Assembly (NCBI RefSeq): GCF_012911815.1
Contig: NZ_JAATNW010000007.1
Location: 62,001 to 126,000 of the forward strand
DNA: 64,000 bases
Reading direction: 5' to 3'
DNA from: Alteromonas ponticola
GTDB lineage: Bacteria > Pseudomonadota > Gammaproteobacteria > Enterobacterales > Alteromonadaceae
The stretch's first letter is position 1. Each line of letters begins with the position of its first letter. The notes under the pieces were generated by a model. The model was not told the origin of the DNA. It ran no database searches and saw only the letters and a program-made list of their open reading frames with translations. Positions 49,726-60,621 of this stretch are shown one piece after another. The translations under genes were made by a program, and so were the position numbers.

Positions 49726-52413
49726 TTACTCTTCTGTCGCGGGCTTGTCACTTGCTTCTGTAGAAGCTTCTTCAGCATTCTCATCGATAACGTCTTCGCT
49801 ACCTTCGATGCTTTCTAATAACTCTTCATCCATTTCTTCAATGCGCTGAAGGCCAACAACATGCTCGTTTTCGCTAGTTCTAATCAAACGTACACCTTGT
49901 GTATTTCTGCCCACGATTGACACTTCACTAACCCGTGTACGAACTAATGTACCCTGATCGCTTATGAGCATCATTTCGTTAGTTTCATCAACCTGCACCG
50001 CACCGATCACTTTGCCGTTTCGTTCAGATACCTTGATTGAAACAACGCCCTGAGTGGCGCGGCTCTTAGCAGGATAATCCGCTAACGGGGTACGTTTTCC
50101 ATAACCATTTTCAGTTGCAGTCAGAATATCACCATCCCCCTGAGGAACAATCAGTGACACCACTTTTTGCCCCTCCTGCATTCTGATACCGCGGACCCCC
50201 GTGGCCGTTCTGCCCATTGGGCGCAGTGCCAGAACTTCTTCGCCCGTTTCTGGATCAAGCTTGACTTCGCCAGTTTCAGCGTCACGGGCTTTTTCATTAA
50301 AGCGAACCACTTTACCGGCATCTGAGAACAACATAATGTCATCACTACCCGTAGTGATTGCAACGCCAATCAATTCATCACCATCGTTCAGATTTACCGC
50401 GATAATACCGTTAGAACGTGGGCGTGAATAGGAACTCAGGTCTGTTTTCTTCACGGTACCGTTGGCAGTTGCCATTAATACATATTTGCCTTCTTCGAAT
50501 TCCTTAATAGGAAGAATGGCGGTAATACGCTCATTCGCTTCCAAGGGCAGAATATTTACAATCGGTCTGCCACGCGCGTTACGCGATGCAAATGGAAGTT
50601 GGTAAACTTTCAACCAGTATAATCTGCCCCGCGTTGAGAAGCACAAGATATGATCATGCGTGTTGGCAACCAGTAGACGTTCGATTATATCTTCATCTTT
50701 CATTTTGGTTGCTGACTTACCTTTACCACCACGACGCTGAGCTTCATAGTCTGACAGCTTTTGATACTTAACATAACCTTCACGGGAAAGCGTTACTACA
50801 ACGTCTTCCTGTTCAATTAAATCTTCAATATCTATATCATGGGTAGCAGCAGTTATTTCAGTGCGACGTGCATCACCATACTCATCACGAACGGCTTCTA
50901 ATTCTTCGCGGATAACTTCCATCAAACGCTCTGGTGAACGCAGGATGTGTAATAGCTCAGCAATCTGCTCAAGCAATACCTTGTACTCATCAAGGATTTT
51001 CTCATGCTCGAGGCCTGTTAGTTTATGCAGGCGAAGATCCAAAATTGCCTGAGCCTGCTGTTCAGTCAGATGATATTTACCATCGCGAATACCGAATTCA
51101 GGCAGCAGCCAGTCAGGACGTGCTGCATCATTGCCGGCACGTTCAAGCATGTCGGCTACATCACCTAGCTGCCAGCCTTGTGCAACTAACGCCTGCTTAG
51201 CTTCTGCTGGACTGGGCGACGCTTTGATAAGATCGATAATCGGATCGATGTTAGCCAGCGCAATTGCCAGACCTTCAAGAATGTGAGCACGGTCGCGTGC
51301 TTTACGCAGCTCATATACGGTCCGCCTGGTGACGACTTCACGGCGATGAAGAATGAATGCTTCGAGCGTCTCTTTAAGATTAATGACTTTTGGTTGGCCA
51401 TTATCCAGGGCCACCATATTTATACCAAATACTGTTTGCAGCTGCGTATTGGCATATAGATGGTTCAACAGCACTTCTGCTGATTCTGAACGTTTCACTT
51501 CAATAACGATGCGCATACCGTCTTTGTCGGACTCGTCACGCAGCGCGGAGATGCCTTCAATACGTTTTTCTTTAACCAGTTCAGCGATTTTTTCGATCAG
51601 ACGTGCTTTGTTGACTTGATATGGAATTTCGTTAACAACGATAGTTTCTTTACCGTTGGTGTCCGTTTCAATCTCAGCCTTGGCTCTTAGATAAATTTTG
51701 CCACGTCCAGTGCGATACGCATCGTCGATGCCTTTGCGACCGCTTATCGTCGCCGCAGTGGGGAAATCCGGCCCCGGGATATGCTCCATCAGGCCCTCTA
51801 TTGCAAGGTCTGGATCATCGATTAGTGCCACACAACCGTTAATGACTTCAGTCAGATTGTGTGGTGGGATATTGGTCGCCATACCCACCGCGATACCCGA
51901 TGAACCGTTTACCAACAGGTTGGGAACCCGGGTAGGCAATACCTCAGGGATCTGTTCAGTGCCATCGTAGTTCGGTACAAAATCAACCGTTTCTTTGTCT
52001 AAGTCGGCAAGCAGTTCATGGGCAATTTTTGCCATGCGCACTTCGGTGTAACGCATTGCTGCAGCTGAGTCACCATCTACTGAACCAAAGTTGCCCTGTC
52101 CATCAACCAGCATGTAGCGCAAAGAGAAAGGCTGCGCCATACGGACAATGGTGTCGTAAACTGCAGAGTCACCGTGAGGGTGATATTTACCGATCACGTC
52201 CCCAACAACACGGGCTGATTTTTTATACGGCTTGTTGAAATCGTTTTTAAGTTCATTCATCGCGAATAAAACACGGCGGTGAACAGGTTTCAAACCATCT
52301 CTGACATCAGGCAAGGCGCGCCCAACGATTACGCTCATGGCGTAATCAAGGTAAGAGTTTTTTAACTCTTCCTCTATATTAATGGGAAGGATTTCTTTCG
52401 CGTCATCACTCAT
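49726..52413 (-). CDS. gyrA: DNA gyrase subunit A
   Basis: 895 residues. The catalytic Tyr122 is in AMRYTEVRM, and the quinolone-determining positions are wild type (Ser83 and Asp87 in [11 protein letters not shown]). The GyrA box QRRGGKG lies in the beta-pinwheel C-terminal domain, followed by an acidic tail rich in Glu and Ser. It introduces negative supercoils with GyrB. It is divergent from ubiG, as in E. coli. Confidence 0.98.
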   Translation of the reverse strand: MSDDAKEILPINIEEELKNSYLDYAMSVIVGRALPDVRDGLKPVHRRVLFAMNELKNDFNKPYKKSARVVGDVIGKYHPHGDSAVYDTIVRMAQPFSLRYMLVDGQGNFGSVDGDSAAAMRYTEVRMAKIAHELLADLDKETVDFVPNYDGTEQIPEVLPTRVPNLLVNGSSGIAVGMATNIPPHNLTEVINGCVALIDDPDLAIEGLMEHIPGPDFPTAATISGRKGIDDAYRTGRGKIYLRAKAEIETDTNGKETIVVNEIPYQVNKARLIEKIAELVKEKRIEGISALRDESDKDGMRIVIEVKRSESAEVLLNHLYANTQLQTVFGINMVALDNGQPKVINLKETLEAFILHRREVVTRRTVYELRKARDRAHILEGLAIALANIDPIIDLIKASPSPAEAKQALVAQGWQLGDVADMLERAGNDAARPDWLLPEFGIRDGKYHLTEQQAQAILDLRLHKLTGLEHEKILDEYKVLLEQIAELLHILRSPERLMEVIREELEAVRDEYGDARRTEITAATHDIDIEDLIEQEDVVVTLSREGYVKYQKLSDYEAQRRGGKGKSATKMKDEDIIERLLVANTHDHILCFSTRGRLYWLKVYQLPFASRNARGRPIVNILPLEANERITAILPIKEFEEGKYVLMATANGTVKKTDLSSYSRPRSNGIIAVNLNDGDELIGVAITTGSDDIMLFSDAGKVVRFNEKARDAETGEVKLDPETGEEVLALRPMGRTATGVRGIRMQEGQKVVSLIVPQGDGDILTATENGYGKRTPLADYPAKSRATQGVVSIKVSERNGKVIGAVQVDETNEMMLISDQGTLVRTRVSEVSIVGRNTQGVRLIRTSENEHVVGLQRIEEMDEELLESIEGSEDVIDENAEEASTEASDKPATEE

Positions 52414-52718
52414 AAACTGCGTTATCCCTTTTTTCTAAACACATGTGGCGCTATACGTATCGTCTGATGTAAACAACATTGGCGGGAGCGCACACTATTA
52501 TTATTGGGTTGTAAAACAATCGTTGAGTGTACCACTGACAAAACCAATTATGTAGCAGTTAATCTATATCTGGGGTGAATTTCCTCTAAATTACTTTTGC
52601 GACTGGCAAAGTTGGTTACTAATTCAGCTAACGCAGAAAATATTGCGTAAAGCGACTCGTTTTCTGTTTTAATTGAGGTAAGGTTGAGTGCTCAAATCGA
52701 AATCAGGTAACGTTGAAA
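52414..52718. other. gyrA/ubiG divergent control region
   Basis: About 305 bp without a gene between the two divergent starts. It must hold both promoters, but I could not place either with confidence. No repeat or RNA gene was seen. Confidence 0.45.
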
Positions 52719-53417
52719 ATGGCAAATGTAGACAGTCAGGAAATCAATAAATTTGCTGAACTTGCTTCTCGATGGTGGGATCCGGAGGGAGAATTTAAGC
52801 CCCTGCACGCGATTAACCCGCTGCGATTAGAATTTATCGAAACTCACGCAAAAGGCCTGCATGGCAAGAAGGTCGTCGATATTGGCTGTGGTGGCGGCAT
52901 TCTTGCTGAGGCAATGGCAAAATGTGGTGCAGAGGTCTGCGGTATCGATATGGCAGAAGCATCACTGGAAGTGGCGCGACTGCATGGTTTAGAAAGTCAG
53001 GTAAAAGTAGACTATAAGTGTACTACCGCAGAAGATTTCGCCGCCCAATACGAAAAAACGTTCGATGTTGTAACCTGCATGGAGATGCTTGAGCATGTTC
53101 CCGAACCCGCTTCGGTTGTTAATGCCTGCGCCAGATTGGTTAAACCCGGTGGCCACGTGTTCTTTTCCACCCTGAACAGAAACGTGAAATCCTATTTGAT
53201 GGGCATTATTGGCGCTGAATACATTTTAAATTTAGTACCAAAAGGAACGCACCAGTACAGCCGCTTCATTAAGCCGTCTGAATTAATGACAATGACAGAT
53301 AATGCGGGCCTGGTTAATCAGTATGTTACGGGACTGCACATGAACCCTCTGAACCGGAAATTTTATCTTTCAAATCGCAATATCGACGTCAACTACTTAT
53401 TGCATACTCATGCATAA
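52719..53417 (+). CDS. ubiG: 3-demethylubiquinol/2-polyprenyl-6-hydroxyphenol O-methyltransferase
   Basis: 232 residues from the ATG at 52719 (the frame opens at a TTG two codons earlier). The SAM-binding motif I is [16 protein letters not shown], motif II is around [11 protein letters not shown], and the UbiG-specific N-terminus reads [25 protein letters not shown]. It does both O-methylations of ubiquinone. Order gyrA/ubiG/nrdA is that of E. coli. Confidence 0.97.
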   Translation: MANVDSQEINKFAELASRWWDPEGEFKPLHAINPLRLEFIETHAKGLHGKKVVDIGCGGGILAEAMAKCGAEVCGIDMAEASLEVARLHGLESQVKVDYKCTTAEDFAAQYEKTFDVVTCMEMLEHVPEPASVVNACARLVKPGGHVFFSTLNRNVKSYLMGIIGAEYILNLVPKGTHQYSRFIKPSELMTMTDNAGLVNQYVTGLHMNPLNRKFYLSNRNIDVNYLLHTHA

Positions 53418-53421
53418 GAGC

Positions 53422-53437
53422 ATCTATATATAGTGCG
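53422..53437 (+). promoter_or_regulatory. NrdR box 1
   Basis: The sequence ATCTATATATAGTGCG matches the core of the NrdR repressor site (consensus roughly ACACTATATATAGTGT). It is paired with a second box 32 bp further, close to three helical turns. Confidence 0.65.
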
Positions 53438-53452
53438 TCTACTGGAACTTTC

Positions 53453-53468
53453 GCACTATATATCGTGC
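53453..53468 (+). promoter_or_regulatory. NrdR box 2
   Basis: The sequence GCACTATATATCGTGC is the second NrdR-type site. Box pairs with this spacing precede ribonucleotide reductase genes in most proteobacteria. The nrdA start is about 435 bp downstream. Confidence 0.7.
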
Positions 53469-53557
53469 CATTCTAAAAAAACTGTTCTCCAAACAAATTA
53501 GTTTAATAATTTTTTGATCCGTAAAAAATGCTTGCATTTAGTTAAGCGGAGGGTTGA

Positions 53558-53698
53558 ATGACGCTTTTAGGTGAGTTACCACTAACCAAAAATTTGCTTG
53601 CGTTTGATCGCTGTAAAAACCACCAGATATTGGGTTGCAATAAGACTAAAACCTCACTATCTTGTGCCATGTCCAGAGCGTTAAATACAAATAATTAA
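53558..53698 (+). CDS. possible 46-residue leader ORF upstream of nrdA
   Basis: ATG at 53558 with GGAGGG a few bases upstream, a strong ribosome site; it ends at TAA 53696-53698. The product (starting MTLLGELPLTKNLLAF, with three cysteines and many Asn and Lys) resembles nothing I know. The good ribosome site inside a long nrdA leader is the only support, so chance is a real alternative. Confidence 0.3.
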   Translation: MTLLGELPLTKNLLAFDRCKNHQILGCNKTKTSLSCAMSRALNTNN

Positions 53699-53902
53699 TA
53701 ACAGTTAAACAACGCTCGGTACTGCAAAAAAACCACGGATAAAACACAGGACATGACTTTTTCGACGTGACAAGTAGTCACCTGTGTGTGGAAAAACAAG
53801 ATTGAAAAATAATAATGCGGCTTCCTTAAATTCAATGGATAGACACTGCCAAATTTTACGAAGTCCACTACAACACGCGCTAACTAAATTACGGCCAGCA
53901 CT

Positions 53903-56218
53903 ATGAATAATAATTTGTATGTCACCAAACGAAATGGTGAGAAAGAACCCATTGATCTGGATAAAATTCATAAGGTTATTACCTGGGCAGCAGACGGATT
54001 AAATAATGTTTCTGTATCACAGGTAGAGATTCGTGCTCATATTCAGTTTTATGATGGCATCACCACCAGTGAAATTCATGAAACGTTAATCAAGTCCGCA
54101 GCGGATCTGATTTCTACTGATGCACCAGATTATCAATATCTTGCGGCGAGACTTGCTATTTTTCACTTGCGCAAAAAAGCGTACGGTCAATTTGAACCGC
54201 CGGCCTTGCTGGATCATGTGAAAAAAATGGTTGCCAGTGGCAAGTATGACGCGCATATCTTAAAAGATTACTCAGAAGCTGAGATAGCCGAGATGGGCAG
54301 CTTTGTTGATCACTGGCGTGATATGACGTTCAGCTACGCAGCGGTCAAACAACTGGAAGGTAAATATCTGGTTCAAAACCGTGTTTCTGGCGAAATTTAT
54401 GAAAGTGCACAGTATTTATACGTGCTGGTTGCTGCCTGTTTATTCGCTAATTATCCAAAAACAGAGCGTCTCAACTATGTACGCCGTTTTTACGATGCCA
54501 CCTCAACCTTTAAAATTTCATTGCCTACGCCGATCATGGCGGGGGTGCGTACCCCTACCCGTCAGTTCAGTTCCTGTGTATTGATTGAAACAGGTGACAG
54601 CCTGGACTCGATTAATGCTACCGCCAGTGCGATTGTTAAGTACGTCAGCCAGCGAGCGGGAATTGGTGTTAACGCAGGTCGAATTCGTGCGCTGGGCAGC
54701 CCGATACGCGGCGGAGAAGCTTTCCATACTGGTTGTATACCCTTTTATAAGTATTTCCAGACAGCCGTGAAAAGTTGCTCACAAGGCGGTGTCCGGGGTG
54801 GTGCAGCTACGCTATTCTATCCGCTGTGGCATATGGAAGTTGAATCACTGCTGGTACTGAAAAATAACCGCGGAGTTGAAGAGAACCGTGTACGTCACCT
54901 TGATTACGGCGTGCAGTTCAACAAACTGATGTATCAGCGCATGATGAAAGATGACTACATTACTTTGTTCAGTCCTTCAGATGTGCCCGGGCTTTACGAT
55001 GCATTTTTTGCTGATCAGGCCAAATTTGAGGCTTTATACGTTCAATATGAAAACGACGACAGTATTCGTAAAAAGCGCATTAAAGCAATGGAGCTGTTTA
55101 GTTTGTTTATGCAGGAGCGCGCCAGCACAGGTCGCATCTATCTGCAAAATGTTGACCACTGTAACACTCACAGTCCTTTCAACCCCGAGGTTGCGCCAGT
55201 ACGTCAAAGCAACTTGTGCCTTGAGATTGCATTGCCAACCAAGCCTCTTGAGCACGTGAATGACGAAAACGGTGAAATTGCCTTATGTACTCTGTCAGCG
55301 TTTAACTTAGGTGCCATTAAATCGCTGGATGAATTTGAAGAGTTAGCCGATCTGGCAGTGCGTGCACTGGATAGCCTGCTTGATTATCAGGATTATCCGG
55401 TACCCGCTGCATATAATGCCACCATGAACCGCCGTACGCTGGGCATAGGGGTGATAAACTTCGCCTACTACCTGGCCAAAAACGGGGTTAAATATTCTGA
55501 TTTCAGTGCAAACGGGCTTATTCACCGCACTTTCGAAGCCATGCAGTATTATCTGCTTAAAGCCTCTAATAATCTTGCAAAAGAAAAAGGCGCGTGCCCT
55601 AAATTTAACGAGACAACTTACTCTCAAGGCATACTGCCAATTGACAGCTACAAAAAAGAACTGGATCAGGTTTGCAACGAGCCTTTGCAGTACGACTGGG
55701 ACGCATTGCGTGAAGATATAAAAACACACGGTCTTCGCAACTCGACGTTGTCAGCGCTTATGCCCTCTGAAACGTCATCACAGATTTCAAATGCAACCAA
55801 TGGTATTGAGCCACCTCGCGGTCATATCAGTGTTAAGGCAAGTAAAGACGGTATCCTTAAGCAAGTCGTCCCTGAGTATGAAGAGCTTAAAGATAAATAC
55901 GAACTATTGTGGGATATCCCCTCAAACGATGGCTACTTACAACTTGTCGGTGTAATGCAGAAATTTATCGACCAGACTATTTCTGCCAATACAAATTATG
56001 ACCCGGGCAAGTACGAAGGCGGAAAAGTGCCGATGAAAGTTTTGCTGAAAGACTTGCTTACCACGTATAAATTAGGTGTGAAAACACTCTACTACCATAA
56101 CACCCGTGATGGAGCTGCTGATCAAAGCACGCAAGATGTGAAAGCTGCAGAGCATAAACCACAGGAAGCAGTAATAGTAGAAGATGACGATTGTGCCGGC
56201 GGTGCGTGTAAAATTTAA
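53903..56218 (+). CDS. nrdA: class Ia ribonucleoside-diphosphate reductase, alpha subunit
   Basis: 771 residues. An N-terminal ATP-cone (about 1-90; VTKRNGEKEPIDLDKIHKV) gives dATP feedback. The first active-site cysteine is in FSSCVLIETGDS and the thiyl cysteine in SNLCLEIALP. The C-terminal redox pair is Cys764 and Cys769 in DCAGGACKI. It reduces NDPs to dNDPs in the cytoplasm with NrdB. A NrdR box pair lies far upstream. nrdB follows after 60 bp. Confidence 0.97.
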   Translation: MNNNLYVTKRNGEKEPIDLDKIHKVITWAADGLNNVSVSQVEIRAHIQFYDGITTSEIHETLIKSAADLISTDAPDYQYLAARLAIFHLRKKAYGQFEPPALLDHVKKMVASGKYDAHILKDYSEAEIAEMGSFVDHWRDMTFSYAAVKQLEGKYLVQNRVSGEIYESAQYLYVLVAACLFANYPKTERLNYVRRFYDATSTFKISLPTPIMAGVRTPTRQFSSCVLIETGDSLDSINATASAIVKYVSQRAGIGVNAGRIRALGSPIRGGEAFHTGCIPFYKYFQTAVKSCSQGGVRGGAATLFYPLWHMEVESLLVLKNNRGVEENRVRHLDYGVQFNKLMYQRMMKDDYITLFSPSDVPGLYDAFFADQAKFEALYVQYENDDSIRKKRIKAMELFSLFMQERASTGRIYLQNVDHCNTHSPFNPEVAPVRQSNLCLEIALPTKPLEHVNDENGEIALCTLSAFNLGAIKSLDEFEELADLAVRALDSLLDYQDYPVPAAYNATMNRRTLGIGVINFAYYLAKNGVKYSDFSANGLIHRTFEAMQYYLLKASNNLAKEKGACPKFNETTYSQGILPIDSYKKELDQVCNEPLQYDWDALREDIKTHGLRNSTLSALMPSETSSQISNATNGIEPPRGHISVKASKDGILKQVVPEYEELKDKYELLWDIPSNDGYLQLVGVMQKFIDQTISANTNYDPGKYEGGKVPMKVLLKDLLTTYKLGVKTLYYHNTRDGAADQSTQDVKAAEHKPQEAVIVEDDDCAGGACKI

Positions 56219-56278
56219 CACGCACCCTGCTAATCTATCTCTGTTTTTACGTTAATCAAAGATTTCTATTGAGCATTT

Positions 56279-57409
56279 ATGAAATACACAACGTTTAACC
56301 AAAAAATTGTTAACCCTCTTGCTGAACCGATGTTTTTCGGAAATCCTGTTAACGTAGCGCGTTACGATCAGCAAAAGCATGACATATTTGAGAAACTCAT
56401 TGAGAAACAAATCAGTTTCTTCTGGCGTCCAGAAGAAGTTGATGTTTCCAGGGACAGAGTTGATTTTCAAAAACTCACTGACCCTGAAAAACATATTTTT
56501 ATCTCCAATTTAAAGTATCAGACACTACTGGATTCTGTGCAGGGCCGTAGCCCCAACATCGCGATGTTACCGATTGTTTCTTTGCCAGAATTAGAGACTT
56601 GGATTGAAACCTGGTCATTTTTTGAAACTATTCATTCGCGCTCTTATACCCATATACTCAGAAATCTGTTTTCTGATCCCAGCAGTGTGTTCGATGACAT
56701 CGTTGCTAATGAAGAAATCAAGCGTCGAGCGACAGATATCTCTCGCTATTATGATGATTTGATCTTTGCCACCCAACTTTGGCAGACACAAGGCGAAGGT
56801 GTGCATACCGTTAATGGTGAAACACATGAAATCACCATGCGTGAACTGAAGAAGAAACTGTATCTTTGCATGAACTCGGTCAACGCTCTGGAGGCAATTC
56901 GCTTCTACGTGTCTTTTGCTTGTACTTTTGCTTTTGCAGAGCGCAAGTTGATGGAAGGTAACTCAAAAATCATTCGCCTTATCGCCCGTGACGAAAATTT
57001 GCACCTGACGTCTACCCAACATATTTTGAATATATGGGCCAAGGGCAAAGATGACCCCGAGATGGCTGAAATTGCCCAGGAATGTAAAGAGGAAGCCACT
57101 GCTATCTTTCTGACCGCAGTGGAACAGGAAAAAGGGTGGGCCGACTATCTGTTCCAGCATGGATCAATGATTGGTTTAAACAAAGATATTTTGTGCCAGT
57201 ACGTAGAATATATTGCAGTACAACGTATGAGTGCAATTGGTCTTGAAGCACCGTTTTCAGTCAAGAGTAACCCCCTGCCCTGGATGAATAACTACCTGAA
57301 TTCAGACAATGTACAGGTAGCACCGCAAGAGTCAGAAATCAGTTCGTATCTGGTTGGACAAATTGATTCATCCGTTAGTGGTGATGATTTCGCGGATATG
57401 GAAATTTAG
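56279..57409 (+). CDS. nrdB: class Ia ribonucleoside-diphosphate reductase, beta subunit
   Basis: 376 residues. The radical tyrosine is Tyr123 in IHSRSYTHI (Tyr122 in E. coli). Di-iron ligands are seen in [16 protein letters not shown] and [13 protein letters not shown]. It supplies the tyrosyl radical to NrdA. yfaE starts 17 bp after its stop and keeps its cofactor reduced. Confidence 0.97.
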   Translation: MKYTTFNQKIVNPLAEPMFFGNPVNVARYDQQKHDIFEKLIEKQISFFWRPEEVDVSRDRVDFQKLTDPEKHIFISNLKYQTLLDSVQGRSPNIAMLPIVSLPELETWIETWSFFETIHSRSYTHILRNLFSDPSSVFDDIVANEEIKRRATDISRYYDDLIFATQLWQTQGEGVHTVNGETHEITMRELKKKLYLCMNSVNALEAIRFYVSFACTFAFAERKLMEGNSKIIRLIARDENLHLTSTQHILNIWAKGKDDPEMAEIAQECKEEATAIFLTAVEQEKGWADYLFQHGSMIGLNKDILCQYVEYIAVQRMSAIGLEAPFSVKSNPLPWMNNYLNSDNVQVAPQESEISSYLVGQIDSSVSGDDFADMEI

Positions 57410-57426
57410 GTCAGACATCCTTCATC

Positions 57427-57702
57427 ATGTCGAACCGAAAAGATGATGCATTCCACATTGACGTTGTTGATGTGGGATGTGCCACATCATCATCTGATAA
57501 GACACTGCTGGAATCCCTTGAAACCGCGAACATTGAGATTCACTTTCATTGCCGTGAAGGGTTTTGTGGGGCCTGCCGTACACAGTTAATCGAGGGTGAA
57601 GTGGATTATACAACCGACCCACTTGCCTATATTAATGATGATGAAATACTCCCCTGCTGCTGCATCGCAAAGAGTAATCTCAAGATAAAAGTCCCGCTTT
57701 AA
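57427..57702 (+). CDS. yfaE: 2Fe-2S ferredoxin for RNR cofactor maintenance (YfaE)
   Basis: 91 residues. Plant-type ferredoxin with Cys42, Cys47 and Cys50 in CREGFCGACR and the fourth ligand among three consecutive cysteines at 77-79. Linkage to nrdAB identifies it as YfaE, which reduces the NrdB di-iron centre. It ends within four bases of the convergent GGDEF gene. Confidence 0.93.
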   Translation: MSNRKDDAFHIDVVDVGCATSSSDKTLLESLETANIEIHFHCREGFCGACRTQLIEGEVDYTTDPLAYINDDEILPCCCIAKSNLKIKVPL

Positions 57703-58628
57703 AGAATCCCAAACCGCGTTTGATTTCTGCCTGCCTGTTTAGCCTCATACAACAACTTATCCGCTTCTTCAATCATTGGCGTAATCGCATGGGGAGCTAC
57801 AGCAGTTACACAACCCACGCTGAGAGTAACTCTTCCAACTTCGGAGTCCGCGTGCTCATGTTTTCTTTTCGCTAATGCCTGATGAATATTCATTGAAACC
57901 AGTTTGGCGCCTTTATCGTCGGTGGCAGGCAGCATCAGAATAAATTCCTCACCACCGTAACGGGCAACAAAATCCGTATTTCTGGCGGCTGTTTTAGATA
58001 ATACCTGGGCTACGGAACGAAGACATTCATCCCCCTGCTGATGCCCGTATCTGTCGTTGTAACGTTTAAAGTAATCAATATCCAGCATCATCAGTGTGAA
58101 AACCTGATAATCTCTCTTTTCCTGAACATCATGTTCCTTTAAGTAATTTTCAAGATAGCGGCGGTTATAAACGTTGGTCAATCCGTCAAGCATTGCCAGT
58201 GTACTTAAGCGGTCGGTAATCAATTTTAACTTGATATGGGTTTGCAGGCGATAATTAAGCGTTTCAAACACGATGGGTTTGGGAACAAAATCGACACAGC
58301 CCACTTCCCAACACTTTAACTGCGTTTCCTTATCGTCATGGCCAGTTAAAAACACCACAGGTAGGGTTTCAAGTTGTGGTGTAGTTTTGATTTGTTTGCA
58401 CAATTCGAGACCACTTAACGAGGGCATTTCCATATCCAGCATGATCAGATCAGGTTGCGCCTCTTTCATTTGTCTGATGGCGTCAAGAGGATTGTTGCAG
58501 CCAATCACGTGATAATCTTTACCCAGGTTATGCAGCAACATTTGCAAAGTTATTTCATCATCTTCAACAATAAAGATTTTGGCCCCTGAATTGGGTGTAT
58601 TTAACACATGCTTAAGAAATGATGACAT
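57699..58628 (-). CDS. response regulator with diguanylate cyclase (REC-GGDEF)
   Basis: 309 residues. The N-terminal receiver has the acidic patch EDDE at about 22-25 and phospho-acceptor Asp65 in LIMLDMEMPS. The C-terminal GGDEF domain has the active-site GGEEF at 225-229 and a product-inhibition I-site RNTD at 216-219. It should therefore make c-di-GMP upon phosphorylation and be feedback-inhibited. No kinase is adjacent. The PilZ protein at 41738-44107 is a conceivable effector, but nothing links the two directly. Confidence 0.92.
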   Translation of the reverse strand: MSSFLKHVLNTPNSGAKIFIVEDDEITLQMLLHNLGKDYHVIGCNNPLDAIRQMKEAQPDLIMLDMEMPSLSGLELCKQIKTTPQLETLPVVFLTGHDDKETQLKCWEVGCVDFVPKPIVFETLNYRLQTHIKLKLITDRLSTLAMLDGLTNVYNRRYLENYLKEHDVQEKRDYQVFTLMMLDIDYFKRYNDRYGHQQGDECLRSVAQVLSKTAARNTDFVARYGGEEFILMLPATDDKGAKLVSMNIHQALAKRKHEHADSEVGRVTLSVGCVTAVAPHAITPMIEEADKLLYEAKQAGRNQTRFGIL

Positions 58629-58762
58629 CTAACCCCTCATTAAAAATGTGCAGAATTATGACCTTAGAAATCATACATTAAATGAAAAAACCTTTAATTG
58701 CGAAAGGTTATTGTCAGTAACACAATCAGAATCGAATCTGGAATTCAGAGGTAGAAACATAA

Positions 58763-58783
58763 ACACCCGCAAAATGCGGGTGT
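58763..58783 (-). terminator. terminator of purC
   Basis: ACACCCGCA pairs with TGCGGGTGT around a 3-nt loop. On the minus strand a TTTATGTTT tail follows. It is placed 14 bp past the purC stop. Confidence 0.8.
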
Positions 58784-58796
58784 AATAAATTCCGCT

Positions 58797-59513
58797 TTAA
58801 AGCTCAACGCCCAACCGGTTAGCGACTTCGATATAGGTTTCGACCACGCTACCCAAACCCTGCCTAAAACGGTCTTTGTCCATTTTATTCTTGGTTTCAG
58901 CGTCCCATAGACGACAACCATCCGGGGTAAACTCATCACCTAGAACAATGTTACCTTCACTGTCCGTTCCAAACTCCAGCTTGTAGTCAACCAGTACCAT
59001 TCCGGCATCCGCAAACAACGGTTTTAAAACGGCATTTACTTTAAAGGTTAATTCTTTCATCTTGGCAATTTGCTGTTCGGTTGCCCACCCAAATGAAAGA
59101 ATGTGGAAGTCATTAACCATAGGATCATGGAGCGCATCATCTTTCAGAAAAAATTCGAAAACAGGTGGATCCAGCTCCTTGCCCTCTTCTACGCCCAGTC
59201 TTCTGACTAAAGAACCCGCTGCGACATTTCTTACCACACACTCGACAGGGATCATATTTAGTTTTTTAACTAATGAGTCGGTATCAGAAAGCAATGCCTC
59301 AACCTGAGTTTTGATACCCGCCTGTTCAAGCTTAGACATGATAAAATGATTAAATTTATTGTTCACTTCACCTTTGCGTTCTAATTGTTCAATCTTTTGC
59401 CCATCAAACGCAGAAGTATCATTTCTGAAATGCAGAATGAGTTTATCTTCTGCATCTGTCAGGTACACTGTCTTCGCTTTACCACGATAAAGTTCGTCGC
59501 GCTTTTCCATCAT
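58797..59513 (-). CDS. purC: phosphoribosylaminoimidazole-succinocarboxamide synthase
   Basis: 238 residues from the ATG at 59513 ([17 protein letters not shown]); the frame runs to a TTG three codons earlier. The N-terminal [10 protein letters not shown] and the late [20 protein letters not shown] are diagnostic SAICAR synthetase segments. Step eight of purine synthesis. It is the last gene of dapA-bamC-purC, conserved from E. coli. Confidence 0.96.
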   Translation of the reverse strand: MMEKRDELYRGKAKTVYLTDAEDKLILHFRNDTSAFDGQKIEQLERKGEVNNKFNHFIMSKLEQAGIKTQVEALLSDTDSLVKKLNMIPVECVVRNVAAGSLVRRLGVEEGKELDPPVFEFFLKDDALHDPMVNDFHILSFGWATEQQIAKMKELTFKVNAVLKPLFADAGMVLVDYKLEFGTDSEGNIVLGDEFTPDGCRLWDAETKNKMDKDRFRQGLGSVVETYIEVANRLGVEL

Positions 59514-59523
59514 ACGTCTCAAG

Positions 59524-60621
59524 TTAAATGTCTAAATCGTCTTCTGACATCACCTTTTTAAAAGGCTCATAAATGTCAGCAATCATATTGGCTTCAAATG
59601 GGTTACTTTCATTATCCATGAACGTAACCGAGGTTTTTTCACCTGCTTTCTTAACCTGCAGGCGGTAATCATCTTCTTCTAACAGCTCGTCATCGCTACT
59701 AAACCAGTCTGAAAACCAGCTAGAATCGTCGCCTACATAGGAAACGAAAAGTAAGCCTGTTGACTTATCTAAATCTTTTACGTCAAAGCCCAGTTTGCGC
59801 AATACCAGTAGCAACCGTGGCCATGTGATGTCATATTTTTCATCAATCACAAAGGCCGGATTGCCATCGGCGTCAAACCCCATGGACATCTCTAAGCCCT
59901 GCCGAATTTTGGTGAGCTTGCGACTGTCTTCCAGCTGAATCTGATACTCATAATGATTAATAACCTGATTTAAGATATCGACCTCTTCACGGCGTCTTTG
60001 TGCGTCACTGATAGACGCTACAACGTCATCGTTGGTCGTTGCCATATAATCTTTTAGTTCAACATGTAGCGCAGCTGTGCGGCCATGAGATTTTTTCTCT
60101 AATGAAAACTCAAAACGCTTGCCTATCTGGCTCTCTGTTGAAGACCATTTATACCACTTGCTATCGACTTCTTTGGTAATTACCATCCAGTCGGTAACCA
60201 ATGTGTTAGCATCGGGATCAAATTTGTCGATACCGATGCCCTGCTCTTCAAGAAAACTTAACAACGAATTCCAAATCGCACGTTCAAGCGGCTGGCTGTC
60301 GTCAACCTGATCGAACCAGACTGTGGCAGCAGTTTGTCCTTCCTGCACGTGCGACCCGGTGACGAGAGGAAGAACCAGCGCAGGCGACTGCACGGAAAGA
60401 TCTCTACCGAGCATGCGTTTGTCAGCTTTTTCTCCCAAGGGAGGAAGTTCGTAATCTCGGGAAAATTCAGGTTGATCGACGTCGTCTGGAATTTTCAGCG
60501 ATGCCCTTTCCTGCTCTTCTAAATATTCATAACTGCCAGACGCTGTCGTGCGTTCCAGCTGGCTTGCACAACCTGTAAGTACGACTACTGTACCACTTAC
60601 TAAAGCCAGAAGTGTTTTCAT
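59524..60621 (-). CDS. bamC: outer-membrane assembly lipoprotein BamC
   Basis: 365 residues. The lipoprotein signal ends in LTGC (Cys18). The unstructured N-terminal segment (about 20-90) that binds BamD is followed by two helix-grip domains, as in E. coli BamC (NlpB, 344 residues). It is part of the BAM complex on the outer membrane. It abuts dapA with no gap between stop and start. Confidence 0.93.
   Translation of the reverse strand: MKTLLALVSGTVVVLTGCASQLERTTASGSYEYLEEQERASLKIPDDVDQPEFSRDYELPPLGEKADKRMLGRDLSVQSPALVLPLVTGSHVQEGQTAATVWFDQVDDSQPLERAIWNSLLSFLEEQGIGIDKFDPDANTLVTDWMVITKEVDSKWYKWSSTESQIGKRFEFSLEKKSHGRTAALHVELKDYMATTNDDVVASISDAQRRREEVDILNQVINHYEYQIQLEDSRKLTKIRQGLEMSMGFDADGNPAFVIDEKYDITWPRLLLVLRKLGFDVKDLDKSTGLLFVSYVGDDSSWFSDWFSSDDELLEEDDYRLQVKKAGEKTSVTFMDNESNPFEANMIADIYEPFKKVMSEDDLDI

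Noticed and set aside
53780-53830. DnaA-box-like TGTGGAAAA and a GTGAC/GTCAC hairpin upstream of nrdA.
   Set aside because: The match to the DnaA box is incomplete and isolated, and the hairpin is short, so neither is strong enough to report as a site.
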